From Streptomyces griseomycini (lineage in GTDB: Bacteria; Actinomycetota; Actinomycetes; Streptomycetales; Streptomycetaceae), in assembly GCF_014203535.1 (NCBI RefSeq), contig NZ_JACHJI010000002.1:811042-875041 (forward strand): a stretch of 64,000 nucleotides of DNA. The letters run 5' to 3'. Below, one piece after another: positions 15,912-27,291 of this stretch. Position numbers and translations under genes: made by a program. Under the pieces are notes generated by a model, which was not told the DNA's origin, searched no databases, and saw only the letters and a program-made list of their open reading frames with translations. How positions within the stretch are numbered: the first letter of the stretch is position 1; each line of letters opens with the position of its first letter.

Positions 15912-16304
15912 TCAGCGCGCGGTGAACGGCTGGTCCGTCCGCACGATCTCGCGGCCCATCGGGAGCAGGGAGACGGGGATCAGCTTGAAGTTCGCGATGC
16001 CGAGCGGGATTCCGATGATGGTCACGCACAGGGCGATGCCGGTGACGATGTGGCCGATCGCCAGCCACCAGCCCGCGAGGACCAGCCACAGCACGTTGCC
16101 GAGGAAGGAGGCGGCGCCGGCGTCACGGCGCTCGACCGCTGTGTACCCGAAGGGCCACAGGGCGTAGAGGCCGATGCGGAAGGCCGCGATGCCGAAGGGG
16201 ATACCGATGATCGTGATGCACAGCAGCACGCCCGCGAGCAGGTAGCCGAGGAACAGCCAGAAGCCGCTGAGGACGAGCCATATGACGTTCAGGATGGTCT
16301 TCAC
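15912..16304 (-). CDS. YccF-domain inner membrane protein
   Basis: A 130-aa protein with two YccF repeats: each has a Trp-rich helix and the motif [11 protein letters not shown] or [11 protein letters not shown] (residues about 5-60 and 68-115). The GTG start (16304) overlaps the htpX stop, so the two are co-transcribed. YccF proteins are small membrane proteins of unknown molecular function. The link with HtpX suggests a membrane quality-control setting, which is inference. Confidence 0.88.
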   Translation of the reverse strand: MKTILNVIWLVLSGFWLFLGYLLAGVLLCITIIGIPFGIAAFRIGLYALWPFGYTAVERRDAGAASFLGNVLWLVLAGWWLAIGHIVTGIALCVTIIGIPLGIANFKLIPVSLLPMGREIVRTDQPFTAR

Positions 16305-17164
16305 GGGAGGTGACCTGCCATCTTCTCGAGTCGGGCGATGCGTTCCGCCATCGGCGGGTGGGTGGAGAACATCTTCGACAGCCCCTGTCCCGGTCGGAAG
16401 GGGTTCGCGATCATCATGTGGCTGGCCGTCTCGATGCGGGGCTCGGGGGGCAGCGGGAGCTGCTTGGTGCCCCGTTCCAGTTTGCGCAGGGCGCTCGCGA
16501 GGGCGAGCGGGTCGCCGGTGAGCCGGGCTCCGGAGGTGTCCGCCTCGTACTCCCGGGAGCGGCTGATGGCCAGTCGGATGAGGGACGCGGCGAGCGGGCC
16601 GAGGATCATGATCAGCAGCATGCCGAGGAGGCCGGGGCCGTCGTCGTCGTCGGAGCGGCCGATCGGGATGAGCCAGGCGAAGTTGACCAGGAACATGATC
16701 ACGGAGGCGAGGGCGCCGGCGACCGAGGAGATCAGGATGTCGCGGTTGTAGACGTGGCTGAGCTCGTGGCCGATGACGCCGCGCAGCTCGCGTTCGTCCA
16801 GCAGGCGCAGGATGCCATCGGTGCAGCACACGGCGGCGTTGCGCGGGTTGCGGCCGGTGGCGAAGGCGTTGGGCGCCTCCGTCGGGGAGATGTACAGGCG
16901 GGGCATGGGCTGGCGGGCCTGGGTGGAGAGCTCGCGGACCATGCGGTACAGCCCCGGGGCCTCGAACTCGCTCACCGGGCGGGCGCGCATCGCGCGCAGG
17001 GCCAGCTTGTCGCTGTTCCAGTACGCGTACGCGTTGGTGCCGAGGGCGACCAGGACGGCGACGACGAGCCCGCTCCGGCCGAAGAAACTGCCGATGACGA
17101 TGATGAGTGCGGACAGTCCCCCGAGGAGGACCGCGGTCCTGAGCCCGTTGTGCCGGCGGTGCAC
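16301..17164 (-). CDS. htpX: Membrane zinc metalloprotease HtpX (M48B)
   Basis: A 287-aa protein, the normal HtpX length. The GTG at 17164 is chosen because GGAGG lies 7 bp before it; a longer frame extends upstream without a good site. It has an N-terminal membrane hairpin (residues 10-45), zinc motif GHELSH with a third ligand in [13 protein letters not shown], and a second membrane pair between them. HtpX degrades damaged membrane proteins. The upstream 252-bp gap to nuoN should hold its promoter. Confidence 0.93.
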   Translation of the reverse strand: MHRRHNGLRTAVLLGGLSALIIVIGSFFGRSGLVVAVLVALGTNAYAYWNSDKLALRAMRARPVSEFEAPGLYRMVRELSTQARQPMPRLYISPTEAPNAFATGRNPRNAAVCCTDGILRLLDERELRGVIGHELSHVYNRDILISSVAGALASVIMFLVNFAWLIPIGRSDDDDGPGLLGMLLIMILGPLAASLIRLAISRSREYEADTSGARLTGDPLALASALRKLERGTKQLPLPPEPRIETASHMMIANPFRPGQGLSKMFSTHPPMAERIARLEKMAGHLP

Positions 17165-17416
17165 GGTACGCCCTCCAAGTCGTGCGGCAGGGGGACCCTT
17201 GCGCTTGCTGATCTTCCTTCTGACCTGCGCTGCCACTGGTGTCGTGGGGTCACGTCCAGTGGACCCTCCCGTATCGGTCAACGCCAGGCGAGGGGCACTA
17301 GTTCCCTTGTGCGGGCGGTGGCGCGTGTCAACCGTCCGGGTGACGGCCGGACCGGACGGCACGCGCGCGTGGGGACTCGGGTGCCCTGCACGCGCGTGCC
17401 GGATGCGGTCCGGCCG

Positions 17417-18916
17417 TCAGAACAGTCCGGTGTCGGTGAAGCGGAGGACCAGTTGCGGTGCGCCGGACAGGGCGATGCCCAGGACGCCGGTCAGGGCGAG
17501 GGCGGCGGTGAGGGGGGCGGGGAGGCGGTGTTCCACCGGTTCGCCCTCGGGGGCGCGGAACAGCAGGGCCGTCCACTGGAGGTAGTAGACCAGCGCGATG
17601 ACGACGTTGACGGCCATGACGACGGCGAGCCAGCCGAGTCCGGCGTCGACGGCCGCGGAGAAGACGGTGACCTTGGCGAAGAGGCCGATGACGCCCGGCG
17701 GGAGTCCGGCGAGGCAGAGCAGGAAGAAGCCCATCAGGAGCGCGGTGAGCGGGCTGGAGGCGTACAGGCCGCGGTAGTCGGCGACGCGGTTGAGGCGGTG
17801 GGCGCGGCCCACGAGGGCGGCCACGGCGAAGGCGCCGAGGTTCACGGCGCCGTACATGAGCGCGTAGGCGAGGGTGGAGCCGATCGACTTCTCGGGGTCG
17901 TCGGAGTGCGCGGCGGCGGCGATCGGGACGAGGAGGTAGCCGGCCTGGCCGACGGAGGACCAGGCGAGCAGGCGTACCGCGCTGTGCGCGCGCGTGGCCT
18001 GCTGTCGGAGGGCTCCGACGTTGCCGACGGTCATGGTGAGGGCGGCCAGCACGGCGAGGGCCGGGCCCCAGACGTCGGCGTACGACGGGAGGGCGACGAC
18101 CGTGACGAGGATCAGGCCGGAGAAGCCGACGGCCTTGCCGATGACGGACAGGTAGGCGGCGATCGGCAGGGGGGCACCCACGTAGGTCTCGGGCACCCAG
18201 AAGTGGAAGGGGACGGCGGCGGTCTTGAAGGCGAAGCCGACGAGGGTGAGGACGACGCCGGTCTGGGCGAGGGTGTGGAGCTGTCCGTCGACGCCCTGGA
18301 TGCGCTCGGCGATCCGGGTGAGGTGGAGGGTGCCGGTGGCCGCGTAGAGGAAGCTGACGCCCATCAGGCTGACCGCGGTGGCGGTGACGGAGGACAGGAA
18401 GAACTTCAGGGCCGCTTCGGAGGACCTGCGGTCGCCCTGGCGGAGGCCGACCAGGGCGAAGGCGGGCAGGGAGGTGACCTCCAGGGCGACGATGAGGGTC
18501 GCGAGGTCGCGGGAGGCGGGCAGGAGGGCGGCGCCGGCCGCGGAGGAGAGGAACAGGAACCAGTACTCCCCCTCGGGGAGCCGTTTGCCGGCGTCCTTCA
18601 GGGCGGTGACGGACAGCAGGGCGGCCAGGAGGGCGCCGCCGAGCACCAGGAACTGGATGACGAGGGTGAAGCGGTCGGCGGTGTAGCTGCACACGCCGGT
18701 GTCGCCGACCAGGCAGAAGGTGCTGCGGTCGGCGTCGAGGAGGGGCAGCAGCATGAGCGTGGCGGCGGCGAGTCCGGCCACCGAGAGCCAGCCGAGCAGC
18801 GGTTTCCTGGTCTCGCCGACGAACAGGTCGGCCACGAGGACGACGAGCCCGACGACCGCCGCGATGGTGGGCGGCGCGACGGCCAGCCAGTCGACGGACT
18901 GGACGAGGGAGCTCAT
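17417..18916 (-). CDS. nuoN: NADH-quinone oxidoreductase subunit N (nuo-2)
   Basis: A 499-aa antiporter-like subunit with about 14 membrane helices. The TM7-type lysine region reads GFAFKTAAVPFHFWVPETY, which fits NuoN proton channels. It is the last gene of the operon, overlapping nuoM by 4 bp (ATGA). In complex I it forms one of three proton-pumping modules. Confidence 0.92.
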   Translation of the reverse strand: MSSLVQSVDWLAVAPPTIAAVVGLVVLVADLFVGETRKPLLGWLSVAGLAAATLMLLPLLDADRSTFCLVGDTGVCSYTADRFTLVIQFLVLGGALLAALLSVTALKDAGKRLPEGEYWFLFLSSAAGAALLPASRDLATLIVALEVTSLPAFALVGLRQGDRRSSEAALKFFLSSVTATAVSLMGVSFLYAATGTLHLTRIAERIQGVDGQLHTLAQTGVVLTLVGFAFKTAAVPFHFWVPETYVGAPLPIAAYLSVIGKAVGFSGLILVTVVALPSYADVWGPALAVLAALTMTVGNVGALRQQATRAHSAVRLLAWSSVGQAGYLLVPIAAAAHSDDPEKSIGSTLAYALMYGAVNLGAFAVAALVGRAHRLNRVADYRGLYASSPLTALLMGFFLLCLAGLPPGVIGLFAKVTVFSAAVDAGLGWLAVVMAVNVVIALVYYLQWTALLFRAPEGEPVEHRLPAPLTAALALTGVLGIALSGAPQLVLRFTDTGLF

Positions 18917-20487
18917 CGGGTGCCTCCTGCGAGGAGCTGCTGCACGGCCGGGTCGGTGAGCCCGAGGAGGGCCCGGGGCCACAGCCCGGCGACGACGGTG
19001 AGGACGACGAGCGGGGTCCAGGCCGCGAACTCGTAGCCGCGCACGTCGGTGAGTTCCGGGGCGTCCTGCGGTACGGCGCCCATGCAGACCCGGCGGACCA
19101 CGACCAGCAGGTAGGCGGCGGTCAGCAGGGTGCCGAACGCGCCGATCGCCATGAAGGTGAGGAAGGCGGGGCGACTGAGACCCTCGGCGGGGTCGAACGC
19201 GCCGAACAGCGCGAGCATCTCGCCCCAGAATCCGGCCAGGCCGGGCAGGCCGAGGGAGGCGACGGCGCCGAAGGCGAGCAGCCCGCCGAGGCGGGGGGCC
19301 CTGCCGTAGAGGGCGGCGCCGGTCTCCCGGGCGAGGGCATCGAGGTCGGTGCTGCCGGTGCGCTCCTTGAGGCCGCCGACCAGGAAGAAGAGCAGGCCGG
19401 TGATGAGGCCGTGGGCGATGTTGGCGAACAGGGCGCCGTTGACGCCGGTCGGGGTCATGGTCGCGATGCCGAGGAGGACGAAGCCCATGTGGCCGACGGA
19501 GGAGTAGGCGATGAGACGCTTGAGGTCGCCTTTCGCGCCCCGTCTGGCGAGGGCCAGGCAGGCGAGGGACCCGTAGATGATGCCGACGACGGCGAAGGCG
19601 GCGAGGTAGGGCGCGAAGGTGCGGAATCCGTCCGGTGCGGCGGGGAGCAGGATGCGGACGAACCCGTACGTGCCCATCTTCAGCAGGACGCCGGCCAGCA
19701 GCACCGAGCCGACGGTCGGCGCGGCGGTGTGGGCGTCGGGCAGCCAGCTGTGCAGCGGCCACATCGGTGTCTTGACCGCGAGCCCGACGCCGATCGCCAG
19801 AACGGCGATGACCTGCACGGATGTGGTCAGTGACCGGCCGTTGTCAGTGGCGAGTGCCACCATGTCGAACGTGCCCGCCTCGATTCCGATCAGGAGCAGG
19901 CCGAGCAGCATGACCACGGAGCCGAGCAGCGTGTAGAGGATGAACCTCCAGGCGGCCTCGGCCCGGCCCTCGCCGCCCCAGCGGGCGATGAGGAAGTACA
20001 TCGGGATGAGGACCGTCTCGAAGGCGAGGAAGAACAGGACCAGGTCGAGGACGGCGAAGGTCGCGAGGGTGCCGGCCTCGAGGACGAGCAGCAGGGCGAC
20101 GAAGGCCTTCGGGGAGGGGCCCGCGGGCGGCTTGAAGTACGCGTGGAGCGCGCTGAGGAAGGTCAGCAGCGCGGTCAGGACCAGGAGGGGGAGGGAGATG
20201 CCGTCGGTGCCGAGGTGGATCCGCACGTCGAGTGCGGGGATCCAGCTGATGTCGGTCGTGGCCTGCATCTTCGACGGCTGGTCGTGGTCGAAGCCCAGCG
20301 CGAGGACGATCGCCGCGACGAGGACCGCGCCGGTGACGGTCACACCGTGGCGGAGCACGGCCTGCTCGGGTGACTTCCCCTTCAGTCCGGGCGGGGCCGG
20401 CAGGAGGGCGGCGGCGGCGCCGAGGAGCGGGCCGACGACGAGGAACGCCAGAAGGAACTGCATCACGGACTCGTTGATATCGATCAC
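18913..20487 (-). CDS. nuoM: NADH-quinone oxidoreductase subunit M (nuo-2)
   Basis: A 524-aa antiporter-like subunit with about 14 helices, including the conserved essential glutamate region FLAFETVLIPMYFLI and the TM7 lysine region VKTPMWPLHSWLPDAH. I give the GTG at 20487; the in-frame ATG eight codons later is an alternative. It follows nuoL after 6 bp. Confidence 0.92.
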   Translation of the reverse strand: MIDINESVMQFLLAFLVVGPLLGAAAALLPAPPGLKGKSPEQAVLRHGVTVTGAVLVAAIVLALGFDHDQPSKMQATTDISWIPALDVRIHLGTDGISLPLLVLTALLTFLSALHAYFKPPAGPSPKAFVALLLVLEAGTLATFAVLDLVLFFLAFETVLIPMYFLIARWGGEGRAEAAWRFILYTLLGSVVMLLGLLLIGIEAGTFDMVALATDNGRSLTTSVQVIAVLAIGVGLAVKTPMWPLHSWLPDAHTAAPTVGSVLLAGVLLKMGTYGFVRILLPAAPDGFRTFAPYLAAFAVVGIIYGSLACLALARRGAKGDLKRLIAYSSVGHMGFVLLGIATMTPTGVNGALFANIAHGLITGLLFFLVGGLKERTGSTDLDALARETGAALYGRAPRLGGLLAFGAVASLGLPGLAGFWGEMLALFGAFDPAEGLSRPAFLTFMAIGAFGTLLTAAYLLVVVRRVCMGAVPQDAPELTDVRGYEFAAWTPLVVLTVVAGLWPRALLGLTDPAVQQLLAGGTR

Positions 20488-20493
20488 GCCTGC

Positions 20494-22488
20494 TCACGCT
20501 CCCGTGGCGACGAGGACGGCGGCGACCGCGAGGACGACGGTGCCGGCGAGCAGCACGCTCACATAGGTCTGCAGATTGCCGGTCTGGGCCCGCCGTACGG
20601 CGGCGCCGACCCAGCGGGGCAGGGTTCCCGCGCCGCGTACGTAGGTCTCGACGACCTCGCGGTCGAGGAACCGGACGAGGCTCGCGCCGGCCCGGACCGG
20701 GCGGACGAAGAGGGCCGTGTACACGGCGTCGAGGTGGAAGCCGGCGGCCGCGTGGCGGTGCAGGGGGCCGAGCAGCAGCCGCCCGGGGTCCGACGGGTCG
20801 GGCGCGTACGCGATGTCTCCGTAGGCGGGCTCGTGGCCGGCGATGGCCTCCGCCTCGACCTGCCCGGCGCCGCCCTCGGGGTGGGCGGCGACGGCGCCGA
20901 GGGGGATGCGGGCGGCGTACGCGGTGGTGTGCCGCCAGGAGGCGTAGGTGACGATGCCGCCGACCAGGGCCACGCCCGTGCCGAGCACGGAGGTGGTGAG
21001 GGTCGGGGTCAGGTCGTGGCCGTCGAACCAGTCGGGCAGGACGCGGAACGCGAAGCCGCCGAGCGCCAGGGACGGGACGGCGAGCACCCACAGCACCGCG
21101 GTCATCGTCAGCGGCTGCCTGCCGTGGTCGGGGGCCTCGGTGCCGTGGCCGCGGAAGGCGAGCAGCCACAGGCGTGTCGCGTACGCCGCGGTGAGCAGGG
21201 CGGTGAGCAGGCCGGCGAGGAGGACGATCCAGCCCGCCGCGGCGGGGGCGTGCTCGGTGTGACCGGTGACGACGTGCTCGGCGACCCCGAGGACGGCCTC
21301 CTTGGAGAAGAAGCCGCTGAACGGCGGGATCGCGGCGAGCGCGAGCAGCGCCACGGTCATCGTCCAGTAGGCGTCGGGGACGCGGTCGCGCAGGTGGCTC
21401 ATGCGGGACATGGCGGCCAGTGAGTTGGTGCCGGCGGCGTGGATGATCACACCGCCGGCGAGGAACAGCAGCGCCTTGAAGGCGCCGTGCGACAGGAGGT
21501 GGAAGACGGCGGCCCCGCGGTCGGCGACGGCGAGGGCGCCGGTCATGTAGCCGAGCTGGCCGATCGTCGAGTAGGCGAGGACGCGTTTGATGTCGTCCTG
21601 GGCGAGCGCGGCGAGCGCGGAGCCGGCCATGGTCACGGCGGCCATGACGGCGAGGACGACCATCGCGGCCTGCGAGGCCTCGAAGAGCGGGAGGAGACGC
21701 GCGATGAAGTAGACACCGGCGGCGACCATCGTCGCGGCGTGGATCAGCGCGGAGACGGGCGTCGGGCCCGCCATCGCGTCGGGGAGCCAGGTGTGCAGCG
21801 GGAACTGCGCCGACTTGCCGGCCACGCCCGCCAGGAGCAGCAGGGCGATCGGCGTGGGGTGTTCGATGCCGCCGCTCGCGACGGCGCCGAGGATCCGGGT
21901 GATGCGGAAGGACCCGGCGTCGGTGGCGAGGGCGAACAGGCCGATGAGGAACGGGACGTCGCCGAGCTTGGTGACCAGGAAGGCCTTGAGAGAGGCGGCG
22001 CGGGCCTCGGGGGTCTCCCAGTAGTGGCCGACGAGGAAGTAGGAGCAGATGCCCATGATTTCCCAGCCGACCAGCAGCACCATCAGGTCGCCGGAGTAGA
22101 CGACCAGGAGCATCGCGGAGGTGAACAGCGAGACGAGGGCGGCGTAGGAGGGGTAACGCGGGTCGTCGCGCAGGTAGCCCGTCGAGTAGATCTGCACGCA
22201 GCCGGCGACGACGGTGACCAGGACGGCGGTCAGCGCGGCGAAGCCGTCGATGTGCAGGGCGAGTTCGATGGGGACCGAGCCGGTGGGGGTGAGCTCGGTG
22301 GCGGCGTCGACGGCCCCGTCGCCGCCCTGTCGCGCGGCGACCAGGGCGGCGAGCACGAGCGAGACGAGCGTCGGCAGGACGGCGAGCGGGCGGACGAATC
22401 CGGGGGCCGTGCGGCCCAGGAGCAGCCCGGCGATCGCACCGAGGAACGGAAGGAGGGGGACGAGGACGGCGAGGGTGGTGGTGGTCAC
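20494..22488 (-). CDS. nuoL: NADH-quinone oxidoreductase subunit L (nuo-2)
   Basis: A 664-aa protein, the usual NuoL size, with the antiporter core, the K-region [16 protein letters not shown] and a C-terminal extension that includes the long lateral helix. It starts with GTG and overlaps nuoK by 4 bp. It would be the most distal proton-pumping subunit. Confidence 0.92.
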   Translation of the reverse strand: MTTTTLAVLVPLLPFLGAIAGLLLGRTAPGFVRPLAVLPTLVSLVLAALVAARQGGDGAVDAATELTPTGSVPIELALHIDGFAALTAVLVTVVAGCVQIYSTGYLRDDPRYPSYAALVSLFTSAMLLVVYSGDLMVLLVGWEIMGICSYFLVGHYWETPEARAASLKAFLVTKLGDVPFLIGLFALATDAGSFRITRILGAVASGGIEHPTPIALLLLAGVAGKSAQFPLHTWLPDAMAGPTPVSALIHAATMVAAGVYFIARLLPLFEASQAAMVVLAVMAAVTMAGSALAALAQDDIKRVLAYSTIGQLGYMTGALAVADRGAAVFHLLSHGAFKALLFLAGGVIIHAAGTNSLAAMSRMSHLRDRVPDAYWTMTVALLALAAIPPFSGFFSKEAVLGVAEHVVTGHTEHAPAAAGWIVLLAGLLTALLTAAYATRLWLLAFRGHGTEAPDHGRQPLTMTAVLWVLAVPSLALGGFAFRVLPDWFDGHDLTPTLTTSVLGTGVALVGGIVTYASWRHTTAYAARIPLGAVAAHPEGGAGQVEAEAIAGHEPAYGDIAYAPDPSDPGRLLLGPLHRHAAAGFHLDAVYTALFVRPVRAGASLVRFLDREVVETYVRGAGTLPRWVGAAVRRAQTGNLQTYVSVLLAGTVVLAVAAVLVATGA

Positions 22489-22892
22489 GCGGTGGCCTCG
22501 GCCTTCTCGGCGGCCGCCTTGGTCGCGGAGGCGTCGCTGTCGGATACGCCGGCGTCGGGGCCGTCGGACTCACGGCCCTCGGCGGTGTCGCGGAGCTTGT
22601 CGATGTCCGAGGTGCCGCGGTTGCGGTACACGGCGAGGACGATCGCCAGGCCGATGCCGATCTCGGCGGCGGCGATGGCGATGGTGAAGAGGGTCAGGGC
22701 CTGGCCGGAGTGCAGCGTCTCCTCGGCGGTCCGGCTGAGCCAGACGTCGAAGGCGACCAGGTTCAGGTTGACGGCGTTGAGCATCAGCTCGACCGACATC
22801 AGGACCAGGATCGCGTTGCGGCGGGCGAGGACGCCGTACAGCCCGGTGCAGAACAGGAGGGCGGACAGCACGGCGGGATAGGCGAGGTGCAT
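22485..22892 (-). CDS. nuoK: NADH-quinone oxidoreductase subunit K (nuo-2), extended
   Basis: A 135-aa protein. The first about 100 residues are a normal three-helix NuoK with the glutamates of TM2 and TM3 ([40 protein letters not shown]). About 30 extra polar residues rich in Asp, Ser and Ala follow ([18 protein letters not shown]). The extension is not usual for the family. Shares one base with nuoJ. Confidence 0.9.
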   Translation of the reverse strand: MHLAYPAVLSALLFCTGLYGVLARRNAILVLMSVELMLNAVNLNLVAFDVWLSRTAEETLHSGQALTLFTIAIAAAEIGIGLAIVLAVYRNRGTSDIDKLRDTAEGRESDGPDAGVSDSDASATKAAAEKAEATA

Positions 22893-23572
22893 CAGCGGGT
22901 CCCTTCCGTGTCGCGCCCGGCATCCGTCGTTCCGGATGCGCTCGGGCCGGATGCGCTCGGGCCGGTGGCCGTCGCTCCCCCGGCCGCGGTGCCGGCCTTC
23001 GCCTTGCGGGACAGGACGATCGCACCGACGAGGGCGGCGAGGAGGAGGACGGAGAGGGCCTCGAAGGGGAGGACCCAGTGCTGGAAGAGGCTCGCGCCGG
23101 TCACGTCGGTGGAACCGGCGGGCGCGCCCTCCAGGTCGATCCAGGTAGTGCGGAAGGCGTCGACGACGACCCAGACCAGGGTGGCCGCGGCGGCGACCGC
23201 CACGGCGAGGGCGACCCAGCGGTTGCCGGAGTCGGCGTCCGGGGAGCGGCCGATGGGGGCCCGGGTGAGCATCAGGCCGAACAGGAGGAGCACGACGACG
23301 GAACCGACGTAGATGAGGACCTGCACCCAGGCGATGAACTCGGCGGTGAGCAGGAGGTACTCGACGGCGAGGCCGCCGAGGGCCACCACCAGCCACAGGG
23401 CGGCGTGCACCAGCTGCCTCGTGGTGACGGTGACGACGGCGGCGCCGAAGGTGACCAGGCCGACGAGGAGGAAGACGACCTCCACGCCGGTCGGGGAGAG
23501 GAAGCCGCGGGACTCGGCCGCCAGGTTCACGGTGCCGGTCGCGAGACTGCCGACGGTCGCTGCGGGGGTCAT
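22892..23572 (-). CDS. nuoJ: NADH-quinone oxidoreductase subunit J (nuo-2)
   Basis: A 226-aa protein with five hydrophobic segments and the conserved TM3 ([20 protein letters not shown]) with its pi-bulge glycine. A low-complexity Gly/Ser/Ala/Thr tail ends it. It overlaps nuoI by 4 bp. Confidence 0.9.
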   Translation of the reverse strand: MTPAATVGSLATGTVNLAAESRGFLSPTGVEVVFLLVGLVTFGAAVVTVTTRQLVHAALWLVVALGGLAVEYLLLTAEFIAWVQVLIYVGSVVVLLLFGLMLTRAPIGRSPDADSGNRWVALAVAVAAAATLVWVVVDAFRTTWIDLEGAPAGSTDVTGASLFQHWVLPFEALSVLLLAALVGAIVLSRKAKAGTAAGGATATGPSASGPSASGTTDAGRDTEGTR

Positions 23573-24231
23573 TCCCGGCCCTCCTGCCGTGGCTGGTCCG
23601 TCTGCTGCTTCGACTCGCCCGCCGGGCGGGTGGGGGACTCGGCGGCGCGGGCCTGTTCGTCGGCGTGCGGCTCGGTGCCGACCGGGGGCGGGGCCGCCTC
23701 CGTGGTCCGGGCGGCGGCCAGCTTCTCGGCGGTCTTGCGGGCGGCGGCGAGCTCCTTCGGCTCCTCGGCTCCGGGGTCGAGGGCGGGCGGGGCCGGGACC
23801 GTCCACATCCACTCGCGCAACTTGTCGCGCTCGTGGGTGAGGTCGCGGATGTCGGTCTCGGCGTACTCGAACTCGGGGGACCAGAACAGGGCGTCGAAAG
23901 GACACACCTCGATGCAGATGCCGCAGTACATGCACAGGGAGAAGTCGATGGCGAAGCGGTCGAGGACGTTGCGGCTGCGCTCGCGTCCGCCGGGGGTCGC
24001 CGCCGGGACCGTCTCCTTGTGGGAGTCGATGTAGATGCACCAGTCCGGGCACTCGCGGGCGCACAGCATGCAGACCGTGCAGTTCTCCTCGAACAGGCCG
24101 ATCACCCCGCGGGTGCGGGGCGGCAGGTCGGGCTGGGTGTCCGGATACGGAGCGGTGACGGACTTCCTCGTCATCGTCCGCAGGGTGACGGCCAGGCCCT
24201 TGGCCAGGCCGGAGCCGGGGATGGGGGCCAT
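23569..24231 (-). CDS. nuoI: NADH-quinone oxidoreductase subunit I, 2x[4Fe-4S] (nuo-2)
   Basis: A 220-aa protein with two complete 4Fe-4S motifs, [12 protein letters not shown] and [12 protein letters not shown] (clusters N6a/N6b). These pass electrons toward NuoB. Residues after about 150 are an unusual charged, Glu/Ala/Pro-rich tail. Since NuoE, F and G are absent, electrons could enter here directly from a ferredoxin. Confidence 0.92.
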   Translation of the reverse strand: MAPIPGSGLAKGLAVTLRTMTRKSVTAPYPDTQPDLPPRTRGVIGLFEENCTVCMLCARECPDWCIYIDSHKETVPAATPGGRERSRNVLDRFAIDFSLCMYCGICIEVCPFDALFWSPEFEYAETDIRDLTHERDKLREWMWTVPAPPALDPGAEEPKELAAARKTAEKLAAARTTEAAPPPVGTEPHADEQARAAESPTRPAGESKQQTDQPRQEGRE

Positions 24232-25199
24232 CAGAGGAACACCACCTTGACGATGCCGGTGAGGGCGATCTGGGCGAGGGCGAGGGGGACGAGGAGGGTC
24301 CAGGAGAGCTTCTGCAGCTGGTCCTCGCGCAGGCGGGGGTAGGTGACGCGGAGCCAGATGACGACGAAGGCGAGGATCGCGGTCTTCAGCAGGGTCCAGA
24401 CCCAGCCGAGTCCGTCGGCGCCCCAGGGGCCGTGCCAGCCGCCCAGGAAGAGGACGGTGGTCAGGCCGCACAGGACGATGATCCCGGCGTACTCGGCGAG
24501 GAGGAAGAGGGCGAAACGCAGACCGGTGTACTCGGTGTACGCACCGAAGATGATCTCCGAGTCGGCGACGGGCATGTCGAACGGCGGGCGCTGGAGCTCG
24601 GCGAGGCCGGCGACGAAGAAGACGAGCGCGCCGGTGATCTGCCAGGGCAGCCACCACCACTCGAAGGCGTCGAGGATGCCGACGAGCGAGACGGTGCCGG
24701 CCGCCATCGCCACCGAGGCGGCGGTGAGCAGCATCGGCAGTTCGTAGGCGAGGAGCTGCGCGGCGGTGCGCAGGCCGCCGAGGAGGGAGAACTTGTTGGC
24801 GGAGGCCCAGCCGGCCATGAGCGAGCCGAGAACGCCCACGCCCATGACCGCGAGCACGAAGAACACGCCCGCGTCCAGCACCTGGCCGACCGCGCCCTCG
24901 CCCGGACCGATCGGAACGGCGAGCAGGACGAGGAGGTACGGCAGGAGGGCGACGGCCGGGGCGAGCTGGAAGACACGGCGGTCCGCACCCGCCGGGACCA
25001 CGTCCTCCTTCTGCGCGAACTTCACCCCGTCGGCGATGAGCTGGGCCCAGCCGTGGAAGCCACCGGCGTACATGGGGCCGAGGCGGCCCTGCATGTGGGC
25101 CATCACCTTGTGCTCGGTCTGGCCCACGATCAGGGGAAAGGTGAGGAAGACGACGAAGACGACCAGGAGTCGCAGGGCGACGTCGAGCACGTCGTTCAC
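24231..25199 (-). CDS. nuoH: NADH-quinone oxidoreductase subunit H (nuo-2)
   Basis: A 322-aa membrane protein from a GTG start. It holds the conserved quinone-chamber signatures [43 protein letters not shown] and [16 protein letters not shown]. NuoH links the peripheral arm to the pump modules. Shares one base with nuoI and overlaps nuoC by 4 bp. Confidence 0.93.
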   Translation of the reverse strand: MNDVLDVALRLLVVFVVFLTFPLIVGQTEHKVMAHMQGRLGPMYAGGFHGWAQLIADGVKFAQKEDVVPAGADRRVFQLAPAVALLPYLLVLLAVPIGPGEGAVGQVLDAGVFFVLAVMGVGVLGSLMAGWASANKFSLLGGLRTAAQLLAYELPMLLTAASVAMAAGTVSLVGILDAFEWWWLPWQITGALVFFVAGLAELQRPPFDMPVADSEIIFGAYTEYTGLRFALFLLAEYAGIIVLCGLTTVLFLGGWHGPWGADGLGWVWTLLKTAILAFVVIWLRVTYPRLREDQLQKLSWTLLVPLALAQIALTGIVKVVFL

Positions 25200-26635
25200 C
25201 GCGGGCCTCCTGAGGGGTCGTCTGAAGGGTCGTCCGAGGGGTCGTCTGAGGGTTCGTCGGGGGCGGGGGCATGGGGGTCCCCGGGGGCACTGGGGCTGCC
25301 GGGGGTTTCGCGCTCCTCCGGGGCCGGCTCCGGCTCGGAGGGCGGGGACTCGGAGCCGTCCGTGGTCTCCGGGCCGGTGTTCGGGGGTGCGTCCGGGGCC
25401 GTGGTTCCCCGTGCGGTCCCGGGGGCCGGTGCGCGCTCGGCCCCGGATGCCGTTCCCCGTCCGGCCTCGGGGGTCGTTCCGGGCTCGGTCTCGCGGGGCG
25501 GTTCGGGCGCGGCCCCGGTGCCGTCTCCGGCCTCGGGTCGGCCGAAGGCCGGGCGGGCGTGGTGCCAGGGGGCGTCCGGGCTGCGCGGCGCGGCGGAGGG
25601 CTTCTCCGGCCGGTCCTCGGCGGACCCTGGAGCGGGGGCGCCGTCCGCCGGCTCGGTGCCGCCCTGCGGCGCCGTCCGGCCCGACGCGGCCCGCTGACTC
25701 GCGGACCCCTCGGACGCGCTGCGCGCCCGGCGGGGTCCCCCGGCGGCACGGGTTCCGGCGCGCTGGGACGCCGACCCCTCGCTCGCGCTCCGGGCACGCC
25801 GCGCGGGAGGCGCGGTGGGCTCCCGCGGACGGGTCGGCTCCGTGGCGGCACCGGTGTCCGCGGCCGGTGCCTCGGGACGCGTCCCGGCGGCCCGGCCCGC
25901 CGCTCCCCCGGCGGCCTGGCTCGCCGAGCCCTCCGCCGCCGTGCGCATGCGGCGTACCGGACGGTCGCCCGCCGTGCGAGCCGGGGCCGGACGTTCTCCG
26001 GCCGCCCGTCCCGCACCCGCGGCCGCCCGGCCGGCGCCTCGGGCCGGACGGGCCGGGGCGGGCGGGAGCTGGCCCTTCAACGGGCCCCACTCGTTGGGGT
26101 CGGGGACGCCGGGGGGCAGCATCTGGCGGCGCTTGGGGCCACCGTGCTCGGACTCCCCGGGTTCCTTGGCGCCGGGCCAGGCCTTGGCGACACGGGCGGC
26201 GAGGACGAAGTCCTTGCGCAGCGGGTGCCCCTCGAAACCGTCCGGCAGGAGGAGGTGCTCCAGGGCGGGGTGGCCCGTGAAGTCGATGCCGAACATCTCG
26301 TACGTCTCGCGTTCGTGCCAGGCGGCGCCCGCGTAGACGCCCACGGCGGAGGGCAGCGTCGGCGCCTCGTGCGGGACCGTGGTGCGCAGCAGCAGCCGTC
26401 GCACCGGCGACAGGGCCGCGAGGTGCGCCGCGACGCGGAATCCCGTGTCCGGTTCGTCGACCGCGCTCAGCCAGTCGAAGAACGTGCAGCCGATGCGGTC
26501 GCGCGCGGTCTCCAGGGCGGAGATCCAGGAGGCGGGGGGCACGTCGACGGTCAGGACGCCGTACGACTCCTCCGCCGTGGCGTCCGCGCCGAACAGTTCC
26601 CCGGCGTCGGCGGGGAGCCAGCCGACCGCGGTCAT
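25196..26635 (-). CDS. nuoC: NADH-quinone oxidoreductase subunit C with a very long disordered tail (nuo-2)
   Basis: A 479-aa protein. Residues 1-190 are a recognisable 30-kDa NuoC domain ([27 protein letters not shown]). The remaining about 290 residues are low complexity, rich in Ala, Pro, Gly, Arg, Glu, with repeats of [11 protein letters not shown] (two exact, one partial) and four [12 protein letters not shown] units before the end. NuoC is normally 150-230 aa unless fused to NuoD; this tail has no NuoD sequence. The tail keeps the reading frame through about 870 bp, so it is probably translated. Confidence 0.88.
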   Translation of the reverse strand: MTAVGWLPADAGELFGADATAEESYGVLTVDVPPASWISALETARDRIGCTFFDWLSAVDEPDTGFRVAAHLAALSPVRRLLLRTTVPHEAPTLPSAVGVYAGAAWHERETYEMFGIDFTGHPALEHLLLPDGFEGHPLRKDFVLAARVAKAWPGAKEPGESEHGGPKRRQMLPPGVPDPNEWGPLKGQLPPAPARPARGAGRAAAGAGRAAGERPAPARTAGDRPVRRMRTAAEGSASQAAGGAAGRAAGTRPEAPAADTGAATEPTRPREPTAPPARRARSASEGSASQRAGTRAAGGPRRARSASEGSASQRAASGRTAPQGGTEPADGAPAPGSAEDRPEKPSAAPRSPDAPWHHARPAFGRPEAGDGTGAAPEPPRETEPGTTPEAGRGTASGAERAPAPGTARGTTAPDAPPNTGPETTDGSESPPSEPEPAPEERETPGSPSAPGDPHAPAPDEPSDDPSDDPSDDPSGGPR

Positions 26636-27291
26636 CGCTCCTCCCCCGTGCCCGGAGCTCCGCCACCGGACCCACCGGATTCCCCGGACCCACCGGCCGC
26701 CGGCGGCTTGACCAGTCCGCTCTGCAGCGCCGCCGCCGACGGGCGTCCCGCGCCGGGAGCGGCCTCGGGGCCGGTTCCGTACCGCTCCCCCAGCGACTCC
26801 CGCGCGATCTTCTCCTGGAGTTTGAGGATCCCCTGGAGCAGCGCCTCGGGCCGGGGCGGGCAGCCCGGGACGTAGACGTCGACCGGGATGATCTGGTCCA
26901 CGCCCTTGGTGACGGAGTAGGAGTCCCAGTACGGGCCGCCGCAGTTGCTGCACGCGCCGAAGGAGATGACGTACTTCGGCTCGGGCATCTGCTCGTACAG
27001 ACGCTTCACCGCGGGTGCCATCTTGTCCGTGACCGTTCCGGAGACGACCATCAGGTCGGCCTGGCGCGGCCCCGGTGCGAAGGGGATGACGCCGAGGCGG
27101 ATGAAGTCGTGGCGGGCCATCGACGCGGCGATGAACTCGATCGCGCAGCAGGCGAGGCCGAAGTTGAAGACCCACAGCGAGTAGCGGCGGCCCCAGTTGA
27201 GGACCACCTTCATCGGCTCGGGCGCGAGGCGCGCGAGGGTGCCGAGCCGCTTCGGCTCGGGCAACAGAACAGGCTCGGGGGTCACGTCCAT
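26632..27291 (-). CDS. nuoB: NADH-quinone oxidoreductase subunit B, [4Fe-4S] N2 (nuo-2)
   Basis: A 219-aa protein with all N2 cluster ligands: the tandem cysteines in [10 protein letters not shown], then FGACSNCGG and [12 protein letters not shown] Gly/Ser/Pro-rich tail of about 40 residues is added. N2 normally reduces quinone in a pocket formed with NuoD, which this operon lacks. Overlaps nuoA by 10 bp. Confidence 0.93.
   Translation of the reverse strand: MDVTPEPVLLPEPKRLGTLARLAPEPMKVVLNWGRRYSLWVFNFGLACCAIEFIAASMARHDFIRLGVIPFAPGPRQADLMVVSGTVTDKMAPAVKRLYEQMPEPKYVISFGACSNCGGPYWDSYSVTKGVDQIIPVDVYVPGCPPRPEALLQGILKLQEKIARESLGERYGTGPEAAPGAGRPSAAALQSGLVKPPAAGGSGESGGSGGGAPGTGEER

Noticed and set aside
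16310..19036. A 908-codon plus-strand open frame opposite htpX and nuoN/nuoM
   Set aside because: The translation is Gly/Asp/Glu/Arg low complexity caused by codon bias on the other strand; the minus-strand genes are clear.
19844..22573. A 909-codon minus-strand open frame in the nuoL region
   Set aside because: It is a shifted frame of nuoL/nuoM giving an Arg/Pro-rich product with no domain.
25196..26100. Hidden nuoD or NuoC-NuoD fusion in the long nuoC frame
   Set aside because: The tail is low complexity and has none of the NuoD sequence signatures such as the GPQHP(S/A)xHG region.
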